6,976 nt of DNA from Candidatus Uhrbacteria bacterium RIFOXYB2_FULL_45_11 (GCA_001791715.1 MGFD01000039.1:1-6976); one strand, 5' to 3'; positions 1 to 5,107 are shown, counted from the first letter of the stretch. A program made the numbers and translations. The notes: a model not told the origin generated them from the sequence alone.

Positions 1-1080
1 GCCATCATTATTGAGTTTGCCTTTTGGATTTTCGATCACCAGAAAGGCGCCTGGAAGAATGACTTCGTTTGGAAATGCCGTGGAGGCGCTACTTGCATCA
101 AGTATGCTCCAGCCATTTGTCGTCACGGGATAGGCAGAATAATTTTCAACTTCCACCCATTCTGAATCTCCTAATGCGGGACGTGAAAAAATTTCACTTA
201 TACGTAAGGTACCCTGAGGAGATGTGACGGAAATTTCTGGGATCGTTGTTTCTTGTGTGGGTGATGGAGGTGTTGGTTCTGTTTCAGGAACAGATGGTAA
301 GACAGATTGCTCAACGATCGGTTCAAAGAGCGCTTGTTCGGGTGTTGAAATGACGGGTGTGTCGATGACAACATCTGAACACAGATGTTCTGATTCAGCG
401 GCAGTAGCGGGCTCTGTTGCGATCAGTGGAGCAGACACAGTGCTTGCAGAAGCGTTTTCGATCAGATGTGTTTGTAGAAATGTGTTTAAACTTCCGGGGG
501 TGCCTTGATCAAGTGTTGTGTCTTTAAATCCATTTGATGTTTCTGCGTGTGTCCACGCATCCTTTGTGTTGCCCTCAAGAAGGGCACTTATTCGTTCCAT
601 GGATCGGTATCTTCCATGAGCAGCATCTCCAGTTCCGCCAGACTCTCCCGCGAAAGGAGCTCCTCCGTTGCCGGCGGAATCGACCACCCCTCTATCTGGC
701 GCGTTGAGCGTGATCGCGAATTTTTCATTTGGGAGTGAGACCATGGTCGTGACGATTTGTGGCGATGTATTGAGAGCTGTGCTCGTGTTTGTGTTTGCAT
801 AATTTGTGATGAGAAAAGTTGTATGGGCTTCAATGAGGCTTCCGGCAGGGAAAACGATGGGCGCATTTGATGCGCCCGAAAGGCTCCATCCAGAAACATC
901 AACCGGTTCGTTTGAAATATTTGCGAGTTCCACCCACTCGTCCGCCGCCGATAAAGATGAACCCGCCCAAGAGAGTTCCGAAATAAGAACATCGTGCGGT
1001 ACGGATGCGTTTGTGGGTGTAGGAATCGATCCACATAGGAGAGCGAGGAGGGCAAACAGAAAAAGGATCTTTTGTTTCAT
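1..1080 (-). CDS. Secreted lamin-tail-domain protein, C-terminus missing (runs off left edge)
   Basis: An open frame of 360 codons starts at ATG 1080-1078 and stays open to the window edge. Residues 1-25 look like a signal peptide: Lys2 and Lys4, a hydrophobic core (ILFLFALLALL), and a plausible signal peptidase I site after TNA (residue 25). Cys16 is preceded by LL and so does not form a good lipobox. Residues 28-199 match a lamin-tail (LTD, PF00932) unit: VLISELSWAG, ADEWVELANIS, VDVSGWSLSG, FPAG, then SMERIS and the closing GTPGSLN. Residues about 205-285 are a Ser/Thr/Pro/Glu-rich linker without clear structure. A second LTD begins at about residue 290 (LRISEIFSR, SEWVEVENYS, TNGWSILDAS, FLVIENPKGK). 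LTDs are known in bacterial surface proteins and extracellular nucleases, so an exported binding or scaffold role is likely. The rest of the protein is unseen, so an enzymatic domain there cannot be excluded. No clear Shine-Dalgarno sequence precedes the start. Confidence 0.9.
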   Translation of the reverse strand, partial: MKQKILFLFALLALLCGSIPTPTNASVPHDVLISELSWAGSSLSAADEWVELANISNEPVDVSGWSLSGASNAPIVFPAGSLIEAHTTFLITNYANTNTSTALNTSPQIVTTMVSLPNEKFAITLNAPDRGVVDSAGNGGAPFAGESGGTGDAAHGRYRSMERISALLEGNTKDAWTHAETSNGFKDTTLDQGTPGSLNTFLQTHLIENASASTVSAPLIATEPATAAESEHLCSDVVIDTPVISTPEQALFEPIVEQSVLPSVPETEPTPPSPTQETTIPEISVTSPQGTLRISEIFSRPALGDSEWVEVENYSAYPVTTNGWSILDASSASTAFPNEVILPGAFLVIENPKGKLNNDG

Positions 1081-1160
1081 AGGGTCAATATGAGTGTGAA
1101 TGAACACTTGCGCGAGTGAAGACGATGGATCAGATCGTGTTTTCGTTTTGGAAAACAAAA

Positions 1161-1196
1161 AAGAACTCCCAGATGATTTATCATTCAGGAGTTCTT
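1161..1196 (-). terminator. Terminator-like hairpin in the leader of the lamin-tail gene
   Basis: Nine perfect pairs join 1161-1169 (aagaactcc) to 1188-1196 (ggagttctt), with a further G-U pair and an inner 4-bp stem (1173-1176 with 1181-1184). Read on the minus strand, the stem is followed by a T-rich tract (1160-1151). It lies about 65-100 nt downstream of the full terminator of the 1281-2123 gene and 80 nt before the lamin-tail start. It is either a back-up terminator or an attenuator or sRNA terminator for the promoter at 1212-1240. Confidence 0.6.
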
Positions 1197-1211
1197 ATTT
1201 CTTGTATAAAC

Positions 1212-1240
1212 ATTTCATCAAAAAATTTTGTCTTTGTCAA
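1212..1240 (-). promoter_or_regulatory. Candidate sigma-70 promoter (TTGACA, 17 bp, TGAAAT)
   Basis: On the minus strand a perfect -35 TTGACA lies at 1240-1235 and, after 17 bp, TGAAAT (4 of 6 matches to TATAAT) at 1217-1212. The predicted start is near 1205, only about 9 nt before the hairpin at 1161-1196. It is the best promoter candidate for the lamin-tail gene, and no convincing alternative is seen between 1160 and 1081. Confidence 0.5.
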
Positions 1241-1256
1241 TGGTGTGTTTGTGGAT

Positions 1257-1281
1257 AAAAAAAATTCGCGGAAACGCGAAT
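1257..1281 (-). terminator. Intrinsic terminator overlapping the stop codon of the double-HTH_8 gene
   Basis: A perfect 7-bp stem pairs 1264-1270 (attcgcg) with 1275-1281 (cgcgaat) around a 4-nt loop. On the minus strand it is followed by eight T residues (1264-1257). The TGA stop (1283-1281) shares a base with the stem. Confidence 0.88.
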
Positions 1282-2123
1282 CAGTTTGTGTCGTGCGAAA
1301 AATAGAATGCCAAGATGTTGTCAACAGATTCGCCGGCGTGTTTGCGTATGAGGGCGTGTTTGTATTCGATCGGGACGAGTGCATCGTTCCAGTCGTAGAT
1401 ACAAACTTGTTTGGTCGGGATCAAAATACGAAGCTGAGTGAGTATGTTTTGCAACCTGTTCCAATTTCCATGGATGATTTTTCCATACCAGATATAGAAA
1501 CCATCCAATTTTTCTGACACACATCTCAAACCTTGTCGTGTTGTGCGTTCGCCGTTGAAATCAAGATAGGCAATCATTCCTCGTTTAAAGTTCGTACCGT
1601 TATAGAATCGTCGATTAAGACGTGTGTATGCATTAAGTGCGGGCGCAACGTTCGATTCTTGAACATGGAGCGGTGCTACGTGTTCAGGAATTTGAGGGGG
1701 GCTCACATACGTGGGTTTATCAAGGTGATACTTTTGAAGACGACGTCGAAGATGTTTGCGATCTAGATGGACGCAACGAGCCATGTGTGAAAGGCTTTTA
1801 CACTTCTGAACATAATATTCCAAATAGGTGCGCTCAAACAGCTCAACCCACGCTATTTTTGCTTGTGCAAAATGTGCGTCATAGAGAATGGGTAGATTTG
1901 TGAGTGTTGTTTTGCTGTCGGAAACATGGGCTGTGTGCTTGCGAAGCAATTCTCTGAAATGTTTTCGATCCAAATGAATATGGTGTGCGGCACGCGTTTT
2001 ATTTCCAAGCGTATTTGCGTACGCTCTTGTCATATATGCGGCTTCACACAGCTGACTCCAGGCGTTTTTTGATTCTGAAAACGGGAGGTCAAATCGAATC
2101 GGTAGATTTTGAGATACAGACAT
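1281..2123 (-). CDS. DNA-binding protein with two tandem Fis/HTH_8-like domains and an unknown C-terminal domain
   Basis: The protein has 280 residues and starts at ATG 2123, with a good Shine-Dalgarno (aaggaga) upstream. Residues 7-63 and 77-132 are internal repeats of each other. Both begin LPI, carry F-x(3)-K-x(2)-W, and end in nearly identical recognition-helix segments, HLDRKHFRELLRKH and HLDRKHLRRRLQKY. This pattern resembles the C-terminal Fis-type helix-turn-helix of NtrC-family activators, but no receiver or AAA+ domain is present. Residues about 135-165 are a Pro-rich linker. Residues about 166-280 form an unrecognised domain with MIAYLDFNGE, GFYIWYGKIIHGNW and VCIYDWNDALVP. The role is inferred: a sequence-specific DNA-binding protein, possibly one polypeptide covering two half-sites. 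The C-terminal Asp residues could be catalytic or structural. It has its own promoter and terminator, so it is a single-gene unit. Confidence 0.85.
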   Translation of the reverse strand: MSVSQNLPIRFDLPFSESKNAWSQLCEAAYMTRAYANTLGNKTRAAHHIHLDRKHFRELLRKHTAHVSDSKTTLTNLPILYDAHFAQAKIAWVELFERTYLEYYVQKCKSLSHMARCVHLDRKHLRRRLQKYHLDKPTYVSPPQIPEHVAPLHVQESNVAPALNAYTRLNRRFYNGTNFKRGMIAYLDFNGERTTRQGLRCVSEKLDGFYIWYGKIIHGNWNRLQNILTQLRILIPTKQVCIYDWNDALVPIEYKHALIRKHAGESVDNILAFYFSHDTN

Positions 2124-2128
2124 TTCGA

Positions 2129-2135
2129 TCTCCTT
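2129..2135 (-). promoter_or_regulatory. Strong Shine-Dalgarno for the double-HTH_8 gene
   Basis: Minus-strand aaggaga ends 5 nt before the ATG at 2123. It is one of the few near-consensus ribosome binding sites in the window and fixes the start. Confidence 0.75.
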
Positions 2136-2166
2136 TTTGTGTTATGTTGAAAGGAACGAAGAAGTT

Positions 2167-2195
2167 AAGATAAAAGAAAAATAAGCTTATGTCAA
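2167..2195 (-). promoter_or_regulatory. Sigma-70 promoter (TTGACA, 17 bp, TATCTT) of the double-HTH_8 gene
   Basis: A perfect -35 TTGACA at 2195-2190 is followed after exactly 17 bp by TATCTT at 2172-2167. The start would be near 2160, giving a leader of about 37 nt before the ATG at 2123 that includes the Shine-Dalgarno. Confidence 0.72.
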
Positions 2196-2201
2196 TAGCT
2201 T
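2177..2201 (-). terminator. Weak terminator candidate after the DUF1653 gene, overlapping a promoter
   Basis: On the minus strand AAGCT (2201-2197) can pair with AGCTT (2187-2183) around a 9-nt loop, followed by a T-rich run. The stem is only 5 bp and its loop contains the TTGACA of the next promoter. It is the only terminator-like structure after the DUF1653 stop, so read-through into the next gene is possible. Confidence 0.25.
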
Positions 2202-2211
2202 GTTCTTTGTT

Positions 2212-2421
2212 TTATAGACCTTTATAGGTAAATCGAGGCTGTGATTTTCCATCAAGAACAACGTCTTCACCGAACATTGTAAGTGGACGAACCCAAAGTT
2301 CTTGATCGCCATAAAGGGCGCGATAAACAACCATGGGTTCAAGTGTTTCTGAATGCCGTGCTTCTCCAATGACTTCATAGTCATTTCCTTTGTAGTGGCG
2401 ATAGATTCCGAGCTTGATCAT
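2212..2421 (-). CDS. DUF1653 family protein
   Basis: This 69-residue protein is nearly all one DUF1653 domain: GIYRHYKGNDYEVIGEA, ARHSETLEPMVVYRALYG, LWVRPLTMF and PRF close to the end. The length is usual for stand-alone members. The family is widespread in bacteria and its biochemical role is not established. I choose ATG 2421 rather than the TTG 21 nt upstream. The domain starts right after MIKL, and ATG 2421 begins one base after the TAA of the methyltransferase (2425-2423), an arrangement typical of translational coupling. The TTG start would overlap the methyltransferase end. A distant GGAG lies about 15 nt upstream, too far for a normal Shine-Dalgarno. The gene is most likely co-transcribed with the methyltransferase. 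Confidence 0.9.
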   Translation of the reverse strand: MIKLGIYRHYKGNDYEVIGEARHSETLEPMVVYRALYGDQELWVRPLTMFGEDVVLDGKSQPRFTYKGL

Positions 2422-2422
2422 A

Positions 2423-3151
2423 TTATTTTTTATAGACTCCAATGAGATACATTTTTAACCAGTGAAATCCTGAAAGATTGAAACATTTTTCTAGTAGAAT
2501 GGCTGGGATAACTGTAAGTGGTGAGAATGCGAGATATTCTGGATTTCCAGCGCGATGTAATTGTATGGATTTAAATCCCGATTGCTTCCCCAGGGATAAA
2601 AGGTTCATCCAGCTGTTGGCTCTGTAGTAGGTTTCGTGTGTCTCTTCTTCTTTTTTTAAGAGAACATCACGTAAAATTTTGTGTACCGATAACGGAAGAA
2701 ATTTACTAAACATCATGACGGGATTAAAAACATTTGTCGTGCGGAAAAGAAAAACCCCTTCCGGTTTAAGGACACGCAGAATTTCATGAAAGACTTCTTC
2801 TGGATGCTGGATGTGTTCTAAAACAAAATCACATGTCACAAGATCGATGCTGTTATCACTGAGGGGAATCTTGGAAAGATCACTAAGGATTTTTTCGTCT
2901 AAAAAATCATGTTCATTTAAAAGATGTTGATTCGTATCGATGCCGATGGTTTTGGAAAATAAGTGTGTATAAGAAGAAAGCACTCCGCCATTTCCGCAAC
3001 CCGCATCAAGAACGATCGCATGTTTCTTTGCGTGTTGAGAAATTAAATCTCGATAAAGACGCCCTCCATTTTGAAAGGTTGGATACAGACGTTTTAAAGA
3101 TTTTTCCAGATACACACGTTTGTCCACTTCTGTTTTAAATAGGAAATGCAT
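2423..3151 (-). CDS. Class I SAM-dependent methyltransferase (Methyltransf_11 type)
   Basis: This is a 242-residue cytosolic enzyme of the Rossmann-fold methyltransferase superfamily. The SAM-binding motif I is VLDAGCGNGG (residues 47-56). The acidic residue that contacts the SAM ribose is in IGIDTN (Asp72). Motif II is DLVTCDFVLEHI (103-114), and LKPEGVFLF (128-136) forms the following strand. Residues 140-242 carry large hydrophobic and basic segments (VMMFSKFLPLSVHKIL, LTVIPAILLEKCF) that could touch lipid or a lipid-linked substrate. Related enzymes modify polysaccharides, quinones or lipids, so the substrate cannot be named. A TTCACA-N18-TATACC pair lies upstream, but its -10 ends only two bases before the ATG, so the promoter is uncertain. 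No Shine-Dalgarno is seen. The DUF1653 gene follows after one base. Confidence 0.9.
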   Translation of the reverse strand: MHFLFKTEVDKRVYLEKSLKRLYPTFQNGGRLYRDLISQHAKKHAIVLDAGCGNGGVLSSYTHLFSKTIGIDTNQHLLNEHDFLDEKILSDLSKIPLSDNSIDLVTCDFVLEHIQHPEEVFHEILRVLKPEGVFLFRTTNVFNPVMMFSKFLPLSVHKILRDVLLKKEEETHETYYRANSWMNLLSLGKQSGFKSIQLHRAGNPEYLAFSPLTVIPAILLEKCFNLSGFHWLKMYLIGVYKK

Positions 3152-3184
3152 AGGGTATAGAGAGTGTATCGGAATTGTGTGAAT

Positions 3185-3210
3185 AAAAAAAGATTCGCAT
3201 TGAGCGAATC
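3185..3210 (-). terminator. Intrinsic terminator overlapping the stop codon of the second RHH gene
   Basis: A 7-bp stem pairs 3192-3198 (gattcgc) with 3204-3210 (gcgaatc) around a 5-nt loop. On the minus strand seven T residues follow (3191-3185). Two bases of the TGA stop (3211-3209) lie inside the stem. Confidence 0.9.
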
Positions 3211-3436
3211 AGAGGATGAGGATCTTTTCTTCGGTTCCATTTTCATGACGAAGGATAATGGAGCCTCTCGTAGAAATGATCAAGAGAGCTTCGTAAGTCT
3301 GTAACGCGCGGCGGATAACTTCTGTCTTTGATTCCGCTTCTGTGCGCGTGCAAAGATCTTCCATGCGTCGTATCGTTGCGTTTGGGAGCTCTAAATTGAG
3401 ACGCGTGCGATCTTCTGATTTTGACGTTTTTGTCAC
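3209..3436 (-). CDS. Ribbon-helix-helix (CopG-like) protein, downstream paralogue
   Basis: The protein has 75 residues and starts at GTG 3436, preceded by a Shine-Dalgarno-like gaggggg. Residues 10-18 (RTRLNLELP) fit the DNA-contacting beta strand, about 20-33 (ATIRRMEDLCTRTE) helix 1, and 37-54 (KTEVIRRALQTYEALLII) helix 2. A strand-rich tail follows (GSIILRHENGTEEKILIL). The order strand-helix-helix with TEV-x-RRAL is the classic pattern of RHH dimers that bind DNA as repressors or antitoxins. It lies 21 bases downstream of a paralogue sharing TEV(I/L)R-x-AL, RG and a D/NG-x-EE/EI tail, so the two form one operon. No toxin-like gene is next to it. The function is inferred from fold pattern only. 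Confidence 0.82.
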   Translation of the reverse strand: MTKTSKSEDRTRLNLELPNATIRRMEDLCTRTEAESKTEVIRRALQTYEALLIISTRGSIILRHENGTEEKILIL

Positions 3437-3441
3437 AGAGA

Positions 3442-3448
3442 CCCCCTC
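3442..3448 (-). promoter_or_regulatory. Shine-Dalgarno-like site supporting the GTG start of the second RHH gene
   Basis: Minus-strand gaggggg lies 5 nt before GTG 3436. It supports GTG as the start and independent initiation within the operon. Confidence 0.5.
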
Positions 3449-3457
3449 GCTCGTTGA

Positions 3458-3691
3458 TTAGAAAATGAATTTGATTTCAATTATTTCCCCATCAGGAGAT
3501 TTCACATAGAGTTTGTCTCCTCTTGAAACGCGTTCGTGAATTTCATTCAAAACCCGAAGTGCTGTTCTCAACACCTCTGTGTATGAGGGAGCACTCATTT
3601 TTGTTTTTAGGCCAAGGAGCGTTGTCATGGTTGATGGAGGTGCTTCAAATTGCACCCGGTGTAAGTCTTCAGGAATTCTTCTTGTCTTCAT
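3458..3691 (-). CDS. Ribbon-helix-helix-like protein, promoter-proximal paralogue
   Basis: The protein has 77 residues and starts at ATG 3691. Residues 11-18 (HRVQFEAP) fit the RHH strand, 20-32 (STMTTLLGLKTKM) helix 1, and 37-54 (YTEVLRTALRVLNEIHER) helix 2. The tail RGDKLYVKSPDGEIIEIKFIF is predicted to be strand-rich. It lines up over its length with the next gene (TEVLRTALRV against TEVIRRALQT; the RG turn; the NG or DG hairpin; hydrophobic end), which indicates tandem duplication and divergence. It is the first gene of a two-gene unit behind a near-consensus promoter, with no clear Shine-Dalgarno of its own. An autoregulatory pair or heterodimer is plausible but not shown. Confidence 0.8.
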   Translation of the reverse strand: MKTRRIPEDLHRVQFEAPPSTMTTLLGLKTKMSAPSYTEVLRTALRVLNEIHERVSRGDKLYVKSPDGEIIEIKFIF

Positions 3692-3726
3692 GATGTTTTG
3701 ACCACTCGCGACAAATGCGAGAAAGG

Positions 3727-3755
3727 AATATAGGACAAAATGGGGTTCATGTCAA
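3727..3755 (-). promoter_or_regulatory. Sigma-70 promoter (TTGACA, 17 bp, TATATT) of the RHH pair
   Basis: A perfect -35 TTGACA at 3755-3750 is followed after exactly 17 bp by TATATT (5 of 6 matches) at 3732-3727. This is the best promoter in the window. The start would be near 3720, a 28-nt leader before ATG 3691. It begins only 10 bases after the tRNA terminator stem. Confidence 0.82.
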
Positions 3756-3765
3756 TGAATACATG

Positions 3766-3806
3766 ATACAAAAACAGATCAACATAAAGTTGATCTGTTT
3801 TTGTAT
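3766..3806 (-). terminator. Strong intrinsic terminator of the tRNA-Leu unit
   Basis: A perfect 18-bp stem pairs 3766-3783 with 3789-3806 around a 5-nt loop (ataaa). A run of five T residues in the 3' arm, read on either strand, makes it potentially bidirectional. It lies 94 bases downstream of the tRNA 3' end. No plus-strand gene ends here, so the tRNA transcript is the natural user. Confidence 0.8.
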
Positions 3807-3900
3807 TGGCTCGTCACCCGAAGCTGCTTTTTAAAAAAACAACTGGGGTTTTGAAAATCATTCTTCATTTCACCAACAGGCATGTTGTTGAAGCGAAGGG

Positions 3901-3985
3901 TGGTGCGAGCGGAGAGACTCGAACTCTCATGGATTGCTCCGCTAGCTCCTAAGGCTAGTGCGTATACCAATTCCGCCACGCTCGC
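3901..3985 (-). tRNA. tRNA-Leu (anticodon UAG), CCA encoded
   Basis: The sequence folds as an 85-nt class II tRNA. The acceptor stem is GCGAGCG (3985-3979) with CGCTCGC (3911-3905), the discriminator is A (3904), and CCA is encoded (3903-3901). The D-arm contains the GG pair (AATTGGTATA). The anticodon stem CTAGC/GCTAG encloses CTTAGGA, giving anticodon TAG at 3951-3949, which reads CUN leucine codons. A 13-nt variable region with a short GGA/TCC stem fits Leu. The T-arm is GAGAG-TTCGAGT-CTCTC. Its 5' end is flush with the palindrome at 3986-4111, and a terminator lies at 3766-3806. Confidence 0.97.
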
Positions 3986-4111
3986 ATGAAACTTTCAAAT
4001 TTGGCGGCTTGCTTGTCCTTCGCCAAAAAATCGTTCGAGGTATTTTATGATACCTCTCACGATCTTTTTGGCTCCAGGACTTCGCAATCCATCCAAATTA
4101 GAAAGTTTCAT
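3986..4111 (-). repeat. 126-nt imperfect palindrome flush with the tRNA-Leu 5' end
   Basis: The two ends, 3986-4004 and 4093-4111, pair at 18 of 19 positions (one A-A mismatch at 3997/4100). The pairing continues inward: 4009-4012 with 4084-4087, 4015-4019 with 4076-4080, 4022-4034 with 4059-4072 (one bulged base at 4064), then 4037-4043 with 4050-4056 around a 6-nt loop (4044-4049). About 49 base pairs form one long interrupted hairpin. If the promoter at 4130-4158 is used, it would be the 5' leader of the tRNA precursor, ending exactly at the RNase P cleavage site. Options are a structured RNA, a palindromic mobile element, or a processing or regulatory leader. No target-site duplication is seen. 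Confidence 0.85.
3995..4111 (-). CDS. Possible 38-residue small protein inside the palindrome (tentative)
   Basis: On the minus strand ATG 4111 opens a 38-codon frame ending at TGA 3997-3995, lying entirely inside the palindrome. The peptide is basic and could form an amphipathic helix in its middle (AKKIVRGIIKYLERFFGEG). There is no Shine-Dalgarno. The coding reading competes with the strong evidence for secondary structure, and both strands start MKLSN simply because the arms are inverted copies. I list it only because the peptide is more protein-like than expected by chance. Confidence 0.18.
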   Translation of the reverse strand: MKLSNLDGLRSPGAKKIVRGIIKYLERFFGEGQASRQI

Positions 4112-4129
4112 CGTACTTTATGTGTCTCG

Positions 4130-4158
4130 AGTGTACTTGACGTGCATGTTTTTTTCAA
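4130..4158 (-). promoter_or_regulatory. Candidate promoter for the palindrome plus tRNA-Leu (TTGAAA, 17 bp, TACACT)
   Basis: A -35-like TTGAAA (5 of 6) at 4158-4153 is followed after 17 bp by TACACT (4 of 6) at 4135-4130. The start would be near 4123, so the transcript would carry about 11 nt, then the whole palindrome, then the tRNA. Confidence 0.5.
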
Positions 4159-4160
4159 TG

Positions 4161-4190
4161 GAAAAGAAAAAACGCTTCCAAAGGAAGCGT
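4161..4190 (-). terminator. Intrinsic terminator abutting the stop codon of the Mrr-like gene
   Basis: A perfect 8-bp stem pairs 4172-4179 (acgcttcc) with 4183-4190 (ggaagcgt) around a 3-nt loop. On the minus strand it is followed by a T-rich tract (4171-4162). The stem starts on the base right after the TAG stop (4193-4191). Confidence 0.88.
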
Positions 4191-5087
4191 CTAGGAGGAT
4201 TGTGGGTCATGTATGAAGCATAAAACTTGAAACATTTGTTCAAATCCTTGCTTGATACTATCAGGCGGATCAATGTACTTTTCCGTGTATGCCATGTTTC
4301 CGATCTGTATTTCAAGCGGAAGCCAGGTGCCGGTGTTCTGATTTCGAAATTCCGTGATGCCAATGAGAAAATATTGGTCATCTCTTGTGAGCTCTTCTTT
4401 TTGATGAAACGGAACTTCTGGAACGAAACGATATTGAACACTTTTTAAGCTGTTTGCGGTTTTTATTTGGATACACAGACCGAGTCCTTTTGCAGGAAAT
4501 CGAACAAGAAGATCAATGCGTCCTTGGATGTCTATGTAGGCGATGGGGAAAAATGTTTCCGCTCCTAAGTATTTGAATGCGTGGATGACACGCGCAACAG
4601 ATCGACCTCCCGCAAATGCGGTGCGCCATGTTTCTCCACTTATCCCAAATGCGGTTGTGCAGATGTCTGGGATTTTTGCCGCATCACTTTCCTTAAGAAA
4701 CAGGCACGTGTGAGCAAATTCTCGTTGTGCCATGCCGGCGATAAGGTAGCTATTACGTGAACGTGTTTTGTGAACAGAGGCTCTTGGTTTCATTTCTTGA
4801 TGGATTTTTGTAAAAAACATCGCCATCAGAAGATGAAAAAGACCCGTGTTATTTTCCGCAATTTCGCGGAAACGTTCTTGGTCTTCACGAAACGTCTCAT
4901 CGCTGATTTCGATGTAGATCGTGCGCCCCGTCGTGCTTTTCGTGGACATTTTCCAGATAGAGTGCGCACGCAAAATGGCATACTCTGAAGCTTCTCTGAG
5001 GAGTTCGAAGAAATTCGATACAAGTTCTTCGCGCTCGTCTGGGAGTTCAATTCGGACGTACGCTCCTTTACAATGACGCTTCGTCAT
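4191..5087 (-). CDS. PD-(D/E)XK nuclease-like protein with an Mrr-type D...QxK core
   Basis: This 298-residue protein starts at ATG 5087, with a modest Shine-Dalgarno (agagg) 6 bases upstream. Residues 166-209 fit the core of the PD-(D/E)XK fold: a helix (ARVIHAFKYLGAE, Glu177), a strand with GRIDLLV (Asp192), then LCIQIKTA with Gln207-x-Lys209. Mrr-family restriction endonucleases use the same D...QxK variant in place of ExK. A later strand, DDQYFLIGITEF (236-247), fits the region after the core. Residues 1-160 are mostly helical and unrecognised, perhaps a DNA-recognition or partner domain. No methylase or helicase subunit is adjacent, so it is not a standard restriction system. A single-gene unit with its own terminator and an inverted repeat at the promoter is seen. 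Nuclease activity is inferred from three residues and their spacing. An inactive relative is possible. Confidence 0.8.
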   Translation of the reverse strand: MTKRHCKGAYVRIELPDEREELVSNFFELLREASEYAILRAHSIWKMSTKSTTGRTIYIEISDETFREDQERFREIAENNTGLFHLLMAMFFTKIHQEMKPRASVHKTRSRNSYLIAGMAQREFAHTCLFLKESDAAKIPDICTTAFGISGETWRTAFAGGRSVARVIHAFKYLGAETFFPIAYIDIQGRIDLLVRFPAKGLGLCIQIKTANSLKSVQYRFVPEVPFHQKEELTRDDQYFLIGITEFRNQNTGTWLPLEIQIGNMAYTEKYIDPPDSIKQGFEQMFQVLCFIHDPQSS

Positions 5088-5107
5088 GGAAAACCTCTTT
5101 GGAAATC

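Noticed and set aside
588..1055. 155-codon minus-strand frame and overlapping plus-strand frames (224-508, 547-738, 806-1093)
   Set aside because: They are shadows of the lamin-tail gene, whose frame has a signal peptide and two recognisable domains.
3154..3183. Promoter TTCACA-N18-TATACC for the methyltransferase
   Set aside because: The -10 box ends two bases before the ATG, so the start would fall inside the gene.
3779..3979. Minus-strand frame beginning MAELVYALALGASGA
   Set aside because: It is a translation of the tRNA-Leu gene and its trailer. This MAELV...LGASGA...HESSSLS pattern is a known false call on tRNA-Leu genes.
3986..4111. Integron attC site
   Set aside because: The size fits, but the ends (ATGAAAC and GTTTCAT) do not match the RYYYAAC and GTTRRRY core sites, and there is no integrase or cassette array.
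3986..4216. Plus-strand frame beginning MKLSNLAACLSF
   Set aside because: It starts on one arm of the palindrome, crosses a promoter and a terminator of the opposite strand, and shows no family likeness.
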